Made by a program: the position numbers and the translations under genes. The notes below the pieces were generated by a model. It was not told the DNA's origin, made no database searches, and saw only the letters and a program-made list of their open reading frames with translations. Shown here piece after piece: positions 4,974 to 11,804 of a DNA stretch of 11,804 nucleotides. Origin of the DNA: an uncultured Pseudomonas sp. (GTDB lineage: Bacteria; Pseudomonadota; Gammaproteobacteria; Pseudomonadales; Pseudomonadaceae); the NCBI GenBank assembly GCA_946886875.1, contig CAMPJN010000087.1, forward strand, positions 1 through 11,804. The letters are read 5' to 3'. Positions within the stretch are counted from its first letter, which is position 1, and each line of letters begins with the position of its first letter.

Positions 4974-7900
4974 ATGACCTCTGCTTTTTCTTATCTATTC
5001 GGCCCTCGCGCCGGCCTTGTGCCGTGGAACGACATAACACCGGTGCGCGAAGAATTGTTCGGCATCGAACGCCTCGAACAGCACGCCTACAGCCTTGCCG
5101 CCGCCCAGCCGGTTACTGCCACGCCGCCCAAGGTACTGTCACTGAGCAAGCGCCTGACCGACAACGCCAGGGTCCTGCTCGCCGCTTACCGTGCCAGCGC
5201 CGTCGAACTGGCTGGCGGACGCAGCGTGGTGCCCGCGGCGGAATGGCTGCTGGATAACTACCACCTGGTGGAAGAACAGATTCGCGAGATCCGCGATGAT
5301 CTGCCGCCCGGCTATTACCGCCAGTTACCCAAGCTGGCCGAAGGCCCATTCGCCGGTTACCCGCGGGTGCTGGGTCTGGCCTGGGCCTTTATCGCCCACA
5401 CCGACAGCCATTTCGACCCGCAAACCCTGCAGCGCTTCATCCGCGCGTATCAGCGGGTGCAGCCGCTGACCATCGGCGAGCTCTGGGCCGTGGCGATCAC
5501 CCTGCGCATCGTGCTGATCGAGAACCTGCGCCGCCTGGCCGACCAGATGACCTCCGGGCGCAGCGCCCGCGCCGATGCCGATGCCCTGGCCAGCCGTCTG
5601 CTGAGCAAAGGCTGCGCGCACTCGGCGCTGGATGCCGACCTGGCCACGCGTTCCTCCGCGCCACTGAGCGAACCCTTTGCCGCGCAACTGGCCAAGCGCC
5701 TGCGCGACCACGACCCGCGCACCACCCCCGCCCTCGGCTGGCTGGAGGAACGCCTCGGCGCGCAAAACAGCAGCATCGAGCAAGTGGTGCAACACGCCCA
5801 ACAACGCCAGGGCGCGTCCAACCTCACGGTGCGCAATATCATCACCAGCATGCGTCTGATTTCCGCCATCGACTGGGCGCAATTGTTCGAGAGCGTCAGT
5901 CTGGTGGATAAATGCCTGGTCGCCGGTAGCGCTTTCGCCGAGATGGATTTCGCCACGCGCAACCACTACCGCAGCGCCATCGAACAACTGGCGCGCGGCT
6001 CCGACAGCAGCGAATTGCAGATCGCCGAACTGGCTCTGCTCGCCGCCCAGCAGGCGCGCGAGCCGGCCAACGCCAGTGCGGACGAGCAACGCATGGGCGA
6101 CCCCGGCTATCACTTGATCGCCGAAGGCCGCCTGGCTCTGGAACAACGCATCGGCTTTCGCCCGCCGCTGCACCTGCGTATCAGCCGCGGCAATATCCGC
6201 CTGGGCATGCCCGGCTATGTCGGCGCCATCGTCGGCCTGGCCGGCCTGCTGCTGGCCTTGGCGCTGTACGGGCTGATGAGCAGCGGCGTGCCGTTCGCCT
6301 GGCTGCTGGCCCTGGGGCTGGTCGGCCTGCTGCCGGCGACCGAAGTGGCTACGGCCCTGGTCAATCGGGCGGTCAGCGCCAGCTTCGGTGCCATCAGCCT
6401 GCCCGGCCTGGAACTCAACGATGGCGTACCGCAGGCCCTGCGCACCCTGATCGCGGTGCCAACCCTGCTCACCGGAAAAGCCGATCTGCTCGAACAGATC
6501 GAGCGGCTGGAAGTGCATCACCTGGCTGGACGCGGCGGCGACCTGAGCTTCGCCCTGCTCACCGACGGCCTGGACGCCGCCGAGGAAGACCTGCCCGGCG
6601 ATGCAGCGCTGCTGCAACTGGCCAGCGCCGCCATCGAGCAACTCAACCTGCGCTATGGCCCCGGCCCTGGCGGCAGCCGCTTCCTCCTGCTGCACCGCCG
6701 CCGCCAGTTCAATGCCAGCGAAAACGTCTGGATGGGCTGGGAGCGCAAACGCGGCAAACTGCACGAACTCAACCGCCTGCTGCGCGGCGCCAGCGACACC
6801 AGTTTCGTGCCGGTGGCCGGGCTGACCCAACGCATCGCCGCCGACGTGCGCTATGTGATCACCCTGGATGCCGACACCCGCCTGCCGCGCGATGCGGCCC
6901 TGCGCCTGATCGGCAAGATGGCCCACCCGCTGAACCGGCCGCGTTTCGACCCGGCGCTGCAACGGGTGGTCGGCGGCTACGCAATTCTGCAACCGCGGGT
7001 CACCCCCTCACTGCCCCTGGGCCGTGAGGGCTCGCTGTATCAGCGGGTGTTTTCCAGCCCCGGCGGTATGGACCCCTACGCCGCGGCGGTGTCCGACGTT
7101 TATCAGGACCTGTTCGGCGAAGGCTCCTTCACCGGCAAAGGCATCTACGAGATCGATGCATTCGAGGCCGCGCTGGCGGGCAGGGTGAAGGAAAACACCC
7201 AGCTCAGCCACGACCTGTTCGAGGGCGTATTCGCCCGCGCCGGGCTGGCCTCGGACGTGGAAGTGGTCGAAGAATTTCCCTCACGCTACGACGTCGCGGT
7301 CAAGCGCCAACACCGCTGGACCCGCGGTGACTGGCAACTGCTGCCATGGATTCTCGGCCCGTTTCGCGGTACCAAGGCGCTACCGAGCACCGGCCGCTGG
7401 AAGATGCTCGACAACCTGCGCCGTTCGCTGCTGGCGCCGACGACCCTGGCCGCGTTGGGCCTGAGCTGGTTGCTGCCGTTGCCCGCGGCGCTCATCGCCA
7501 GCCTGCTGGTGGTCGCCAGCCTGCTGATCCCGACGTTGTTGCCGCTGTGCTTCGCTCTGCTACCGGCCCGCCCCGGCATCCGCCTGCGCAGCCACCTGGG
7601 CAAGCTGCTCGACGACCTGCGCCTGGCCCTGCTGCAAAGCGGGCTGAACCTGACATTCCTCGCCGACCAGAGCTGGCGCATGCTCGACGCCATAGTGCGC
7701 ACCCTGGGCAGATTGCTGATCACCCGGCGCAACCTGCTGGAGTGGACCACCGCCGCCCAATCGGCGATCAGCCCGCGGCTCACTCTCGGCGGCTTCTATC
7801 GCGGCATGGCCGGCGGCACCAGTCTCGGTTTGCTGCTCTGTGCTGGCGCCGTGGCCTGGTCGCCGGCCATCTGGCCGTTGGTACTGCCCTTCGCCCTGCT

Positions 7901-10900
7901 CTGGCTCGGCGCGCCGGCTATCGCTTTATGGGCCAGTCGTTCACCCAAAGTGGCGCGGCGCCTGTTGCTGTCCGCCGACGACAGCCAGGAACTGCGCCTG
8001 ATCGCCCGGCGCACCTGGCGCTTCTTCGAGACCTTCGTCAACGACGCCGACAACCAGCTGCCGCCGGACAACTTCCAGGAAGACCCCAAACCGGTGGTGG
8101 CCCACCGCACCTCGCCGACCAATATGGGCCTGTACCTGTTGTCGGCCATCGCCGCCCGCGACTTCGGCTGGGCCGGCACCCGGCAAACCCTGGCGCGGCT
8201 GCAGGCCACCCTGGCGGTGATGCAGCAACTGCAACGCTACAACGGCCACTTCTTCAACTGGTACGACACCCAGGACCTGCGCCCGTTGGAGCCGGCCTAC
8301 GTGTCCTCGGTGGACAGCGGCAACCTGGCCGGCCACCTGTTGGTGGTCGCCAACAGCTGCGAAGAATGGCTCGACGACATCGAAGCGGGCGAGGCGCGCC
8401 AAGGGCTGCTGGACAACCTCGGCCTGGCGCAAACGGCGCTGCGGCTGTTGCCCGCGGCCAATGGCGAACGCGGTCGTCAGTTGAGCGAGTTGCTCGAACA
8501 GATCGCCAGTGCGCTCAAAAGCGCGCAACCGCTAATCAGCCTGACCCCGAGACTGCTGCGCCTGAGCGAGAAAGCCAGCCAGACAGCCATCACCATCGCA
8601 CCTGGCAACGACCAGGGCGAAAGCGAAGACAGCGCCGATGACCTGCTGTTCTGGATCGGCGCCCTGGGCCAGGCCCTCGGCGAACACCAGCGCGACCAGC
8701 AAGCCCAGGGTGAACAACTCAACGAGCTGCACGCCGCATTGCACAGCCTGGCCGCGCAGGCACGGGAAATGGCCCTGGCCATGGACTTCGCCTTCCTCCT
8801 CGACCCCGAACGCAAGCTGTTGTCGATCGGCTTCGGCCTCAGCGACAACAACCTCGACAGCAGCTGCTACGACCTGCTCGCCTCGGAAGCGCGCCTGGCC
8901 AGCCTGTTCGCCATCGCCAAGGGCGATGTCAGCACCCGCCACTGGTTCCGCCTGGGCCGTACGGCCACCCCGTTGGGCAACGGCTCGGCACTGATTTCCT
9001 GGTCCGGCTCGATGTTCGAATACCTGATGCCGTCGCTGGTCATGCGCGCCCCGGCCGGCAGCCTGCTGGAGCAGACCAACCGCCTGGTGGTGGCGCGTCA
9101 GGCCGCCTATGGCAGGGCCATGGGCATCCCCTGGGGGATTTCCGAGTCGGCCTATAACGCCCGCGATATGGAACTGACCTACCAATACTCGAACTTCGGC
9201 GTTCCCGGCCTGGGCCTCAAACGCGGCCTCTCCGCCAACCGGGTGATCGCGCCCTATGCCACCGGTTTGGCGACCATGGTCGATCCGCAGGCGGCACTGG
9301 CCAACTACCGCCGTCTCGCCGGCATGGGCGCGCTCGGTACTTTTGGCTTCTATGAGGCGCTGGACTTCACCGCCACGCGCCTGCCCGACGGCCAGGCGTT
9401 CGCCATAGTGCGCAACTTCATGGCGCACCATCAGGGCATGAGCATCGTCGCCATCGCCAACTGCCTGCACGACGGGCAGATGCGCTCGCGCTTCCACCGT
9501 GAGCCGATGATCCAGGCCAGCGAACTGCTGTTGCAGGAACGCACGCCGCGCAATGTCGCGGTGGCCCATCCGCGCGCCGAAGAAGTCAGCGCCTGTGCCG
9601 AGGATCTCGGCGGCGAGCTGCACAGCGAACGCCGACTCAACCATTTCAACGGCCAGCCGCCGGTTACCCACCTGCTCAGCAACGGCCGCTACAGCGTGAT
9701 GCTTACCGCCAGCGGCGCCGGCTACAGCCGCTGGCGCGACATCGCCGTGACCCGTTGGCGCGAAGACAGCAGCCGCGACAACTGCGGCAGCTTTATCTTT
9801 CTCTGGGACACCCACAGCGGCGCGCGCTGGTCCCTGGGCGCACAGCCGAGCAGCAACAAGCCCTACGACGAAGTGCTGTTCGCCGAGGATTACGCCGCCT
9901 ATATCCGCCACGATGCCGGCCTCAACACCACACTGGAAGTGCTGGTTTCCGGCGAGGACGACGGCGAGGTGCGCCGCGTATCGCTGACCAACAGCGGCCG
10001 TAGCGCGCGGGAGATCGAGCTGACCTCCTACGCCGAACTGGTGCTGACCAGCGCCGCCGCCGACAACGCCCACCCGGCGTTCGCCAAGTTGTTCGTGGTC
10101 AGCGAATACCTCGCCGAGTTCGCCGCGCTGATCGCCACCCGGCGTACCCGCGCCGCCGGCGAGCCCCAGGTATGGGCCGCGCATTTCGCCGTGGTCGAAG
10201 GCGAAACCTGCGCCGAGCCGCAGTACGAATCGGACCGCGCGCGTTTTCTCGGTCGTAGCCACTCGATCAACGAGGCCGAGGTGATAGTCCACGGCCAGCC
10301 CCTGTCCAACAGTGTCGGCACTGTGCTCGATCCGATATTCGCCATGCGCCAACGCCTGCTGATCGGCCCCGGCAAGGTCGCCCGGGTAGCGTTCTGGACC
10401 CTGCTGGCGGAATCGCGCGAGGCGCTGCTCGATCTGATCGACAAACACCACGAGCGCAGCGCCTTCGAACGCGCCAAGACCCTGGCCTGGACCCAGGCCC
10501 AGGTCGAGTTGCGCCACCTCGACATGCTCGCCGCGGAGGCGGCGGACTTCCAGCGCCTGGCCGCGCCCATCCTCTATGCCGATGCGCGTTTTCGCGCGCC
10601 GGCGGTGTGCCTCCAGCGCGGCGCCGGCAGCCAGGCAGGGCTGTGGTCCCAGGGTATTTCCGGCGACCTGCCGATCGTGCTGCTGCGCATCGAGGATGTC
10701 GAAGATATCGCCCAGGTTCGCCAACTGCTGCGCGCCCATGAGTACTGGCGGATGAAACGCCTGGCGGTGGATCTGGTGATCATCAACGAGCACGCCTCCT
10801 CCTACCTGCAGGATCTGCAGATCGCCATCGAGACCGCCGTGCGCAGCAGCCAGTCGCGCCCGCGCTTCGGCGCCGAACTGGCCCAAGGCGCGGTGTATGT

Positions 10901-11804
10901 GCTGCGCGCCGATTTGCTCAGCGTGGAAACCCGCGCCCTGCTGCTGGCGGTGGCCCGGGTTGTACTGGTCGCCCACCGCGGCCCGGTGGCCGAGCAACTG
11001 GCGCGCATCCAGACGCCCGATCTGCCCGCAGGCAATGCCCCACCGCCCGCGCCCGTCGCTGCCCCTGTGCGGCTCGCGCCGCCGACGACGCAGTTGGAGT
11101 TTGCCAACGGCCTCGGCGGCTTCGACCAGGACGGCCGCGAATATGTGATCCGCCTGGACGCCGGGCGCACCACCCCCGCGCCCTGGATCAACGTGATCGC
11201 CAACCGCGGCTTCGGCTTTCAGGCCTCGGCCGAAGGCAGCGGCTACACCTGGGCCGACAACAGCCGGGAAAACCAGCTCACGCCCTGGTCCAACGACCCG
11301 GTCAGCGACCCGCCGGGGGAAGCCCTGTATGTGCGCGACGAAGAAAGCCTGGCGCTGTTCAGCCCCACCGCCCAGCCGATCCGCGACGGCGGCCGCTACG
11401 AGGCGCGCCACGGTTTCGGCTACAGCCGCTTCAGCCACCAGGCCCAGGGCATCGCCATGGAGTTGCTGCAATACGTGCCGCTGGACGACCCGATCAAGAT
11501 CTCCCGCCTGACCCTGAGCAACCGCTCCGGGCGCGCACGCACCTTGACGGTCAGCGCCTATGCCGAATGGGTGCTGGGCACCTCACGCGGCGGCAACGCG
11601 CCTTTTATCATCAGCCAACTCGACCCGGCCAGCGGCGCCCTGCTGGCGCGTAATCCCTGGAGCATCGCCTTTCCCGGACGTGTCGCTTTCGCCGATCTCG
11701 GCGGCCGGCAAACGGCCTGGACGGCGGATCGCAGCGAATTTCTCGGTCATAACGGCGGACCCGAGGCACCGGCGGCGCTCACTGCACAAGCGTCTCTATC
11801 CGGT
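4974..11804 (+). CDS. ndvB: Cyclic beta-1,2-glucan synthase (GT84 + cyclisation domain + GH94), cut by the right edge
   Basis: I translated this frame throughout: 2277 codons without a stop, open at the right edge; Brucella Cgs has about 2870 residues, so some 550-600 are missing. The enzyme polymerises UDP-glucose into beta-1,2-glucan at the inner membrane, cyclises it and trims chain length. Residues 1-410 are cytosolic, with MDFATR at 324. Helix pairs lie at about 416-460, 823-866 and 949-989. The GT84 domain has WMGWERKRGKLHELNRL (586-602), D632-A-D634, HD747 and R778-QH-RW782. These align, at a constant +8, with D624, D626 and D739 of Brucella Cgs. The cyclisation module (GH189-like) has WGISESAYNARD (1387-1398) and MAHHQGMS (1483-1490). 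GH94-type modules start near 1560 and, after a Pro/Ala-rich linker (2015-2041), near 2043. ATGs at 4953, 4956 and 4974 are in frame; only 4974 has a GGA-like ribosome site. The name ndvB also denotes an unrelated Pseudomonas glucosyltransferase. Confidence 0.95.
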   Translation, partial: MTSAFSYLFGPRAGLVPWNDITPVREELFGIERLEQHAYSLAAAQPVTATPPKVLSLSKRLTDNARVLLAAYRASAVELAGGRSVVPAAEWLLDNYHLVEEQIREIRDDLPPGYYRQLPKLAEGPFAGYPRVLGLAWAFIAHTDSHFDPQTLQRFIRAYQRVQPLTIGELWAVAITLRIVLIENLRRLADQMTSGRSARADADALASRLLSKGCAHSALDADLATRSSAPLSEPFAAQLAKRLRDHDPRTTPALGWLEERLGAQNSSIEQVVQHAQQRQGASNLTVRNIITSMRLISAIDWAQLFESVSLVDKCLVAGSAFAEMDFATRNHYRSAIEQLARGSDSSELQIAELALLAAQQAREPANASADEQRMGDPGYHLIAEGRLALEQRIGFRPPLHLRISRGNIRLGMPGYVGAIVGLAGLLLALALYGLMSSGVPFAWLLALGLVGLLPATEVATALVNRAVSASFGAISLPGLELNDGVPQALRTLIAVPTLLTGKADLLEQIERLEVHHLAGRGGDLSFALLTDGLDAAEEDLPGDAALLQLASAAIEQLNLRYGPGPGGSRFLLLHRRRQFNASENVWMGWERKRGKLHELNRLLRGASDTSFVPVAGLTQRIAADVRYVITLDADTRLPRDAALRLIGKMAHPLNRPRFDPALQRVVGGYAILQPRVTPSLPLGREGSLYQRVFSSPGGMDPYAAAVSDVYQDLFGEGSFTGKGIYEIDAFEAALAGRVKENTQLSHDLFEGVFARAGLASDVEVVEEFPSRYDVAVKRQHRWTRGDWQLLPWILGPFRGTKALPSTGRWKMLDNLRRSLLAPTTLAALGLSWLLPLPAALIASLLVVASLLIPTLLPLCFALLPARPGIRLRSHLGKLLDDLRLALLQSGLNLTFLADQSWRMLDAIVRTLGRLLITRRNLLEWTTAAQSAISPRLTLGGFYRGMAGGTSLGLLLCAGAVAWSPAIWPLVLPFALLWLGAPAIALWASRSPKVARRLLLSADDSQELRLIARRTWRFFETFVNDADNQLPPDNFQEDPKPVVAHRTSPTNMGLYLLSAIAARDFGWAGTRQTLARLQATLAVMQQLQRYNGHFFNWYDTQDLRPLEPAYVSSVDSGNLAGHLLVVANSCEEWLDDIEAGEARQGLLDNLGLAQTALRLLPAANGERGRQLSELLEQIASALKSAQPLISLTPRLLRLSEKASQTAITIAPGNDQGESEDSADDLLFWIGALGQALGEHQRDQQAQGEQLNELHAALHSLAAQAREMALAMDFAFLLDPERKLLSIGFGLSDNNLDSSCYDLLASEARLASLFAIAKGDVSTRHWFRLGRTATPLGNGSALISWSGSMFEYLMPSLVMRAPAGSLLEQTNRLVVARQAAYGRAMGIPWGISESAYNARDMELTYQYSNFGVPGLGLKRGLSANRVIAPYATGLATMVDPQAALANYRRLAGMGALGTFGFYEALDFTATRLPDGQAFAIVRNFMAHHQGMSIVAIANCLHDGQMRSRFHREPMIQASELLLQERTPRNVAVAHPRAEEVSACAEDLGGELHSERRLNHFNGQPPVTHLLSNGRYSVMLTASGAGYSRWRDIAVTRWREDSSRDNCGSFIFLWDTHSGARWSLGAQPSSNKPYDEVLFAEDYAAYIRHDAGLNTTLEVLVSGEDDGEVRRVSLTNSGRSAREIELTSYAELVLTSAAADNAHPAFAKLFVVSEYLAEFAALIATRRTRAAGEPQVWAAHFAVVEGETCAEPQYESDRARFLGRSHSINEAEVIVHGQPLSNSVGTVLDPIFAMRQRLLIGPGKVARVAFWTLLAESREALLDLIDKHHERSAFERAKTLAWTQAQVELRHLDMLAAEAADFQRLAAPILYADARFRAPAVCLQRGAGSQAGLWSQGISGDLPIVLLRIEDVEDIAQVRQLLRAHEYWRMKRLAVDLVIINEHASSYLQDLQIAIETAVRSSQSRPRFGAELAQGAVYVLRADLLSVETRALLLAVARVVLVAHRGPVAEQLARIQTPDLPAGNAPPPAPVAAPVRLAPPTTQLEFANGLGGFDQDGREYVIRLDAGRTTPAPWINVIANRGFGFQASAEGSGYTWADNSRENQLTPWSNDPVSDPPGEALYVRDEESLALFSPTAQPIRDGGRYEARHGFGYSRFSHQAQGIAMELLQYVPLDDPIKISRLTLSNRSGRARTLTVSAYAEWVLGTSRGGNAPFIISQLDPASGALLARNPWSIAFPGRVAFADLGGRQTAWTADRSEFLGHNGGPEAPAALTAQASLSG

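Noticed and set aside
4596..4975. Several 67-99-codon frames on both strands before the glucan synthase
   Set aside because: They overlap one another, cross hairpins and lack ribosome sites and recognisable protein features. The region is better described as non-coding repeat debris.
5325..6992. 555-codon open frame on the minus strand
   Set aside because: Same cause: an antisense shadow of the glucan synthase N-terminal and GT84 region, with low-complexity composition.
7346..8641. 431-codon plus-strand frame inside the glucan synthase gene
   Set aside because: Out-of-frame shadow rich in Arg, Pro and Ala; the true frame here encodes recognisable helices and conserved motifs.
8532..11471. 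979-codon open frame on the minus strand
   Set aside because: It lies entirely antisense to the glucan synthase frame, whose translation matches a known family throughout. Long antisense frames are expected opposite GC-rich codons with GC-ending third positions; the translation is Ala/Gly/Gln-rich with no domain pattern.

Overview
The window comes from a GC-rich gammaproteobacterium, most likely Pseudomonas in the broad sense. The evidence is a PolB-type DNA polymerase II close to the enterobacterial one, strongly GC-ending codons in the two large genes, and intergenic palindromes with the CGTAGG(G/T)TGG head common in Pseudomonas. No RNA gene, CRISPR array, complete insertion sequence, integrase or phage gene was seen.

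Layout. (1) Positions 1-1289, minus strand: the N-terminal 429 residues of DNA polymerase II (polB), cut by the left edge just as the polymerase motif A begins. (2) Positions 1290-1709: a non-coding stretch with a strong palindrome (1428-1460), turning AT-richer towards its right end. (3) Positions 1710-4494, plus strand: six small, functionally unrelated genes. These are a PchB-like isochorismate lyase/chorismate mutase, a RimJ/RimL-type GNAT acetyltransferase translationally coupled to it by an ATGA overlap, a GyrI-like small-molecule-binding protein, a 78-residue conserved-looking hypothetical, a 128-residue three-helix membrane protein carrying the hallmark segment of GspF/PilC, and an exported DUF2314 (YegJ-like) protein. 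The 125-base gap before the membrane-protein gene holds hairpins and a sequence resembling one half of an integron attC site. (4) Positions 4495-4973: non-coding, with more palindromes, one sharing the CGTAGG head in opposite orientation. (5) Positions 4974-11804, plus strand: 2277 uninterrupted codons of a cyclic beta-1,2-glucan synthase (NdvB/ChvB/Cgs family), running off the right edge with roughly 550-600 residues missing.

Interpretation. The two flanking genes are large and typical of GC-rich chromosomes. The block between them looks like an accessory assortment of small genes bracketed by inverted REP-like palindromes. The glucan synthase would polymerise UDP-glucose into cyclic beta-1,2-glucan at the inner membrane (GT84, cyclisation and GH94 modules in one chain). 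Nothing links it functionally to polB or to the small genes.

Most worth a second look: the GspF/PilC signature inside a very short membrane protein, a Glu in place of the catalytic Gln in the PchB-like enzyme, a Gly where I recall Glu near the GT84 active site, and the attC-like half site. No wholly new system could be demonstrated from sequence alone.
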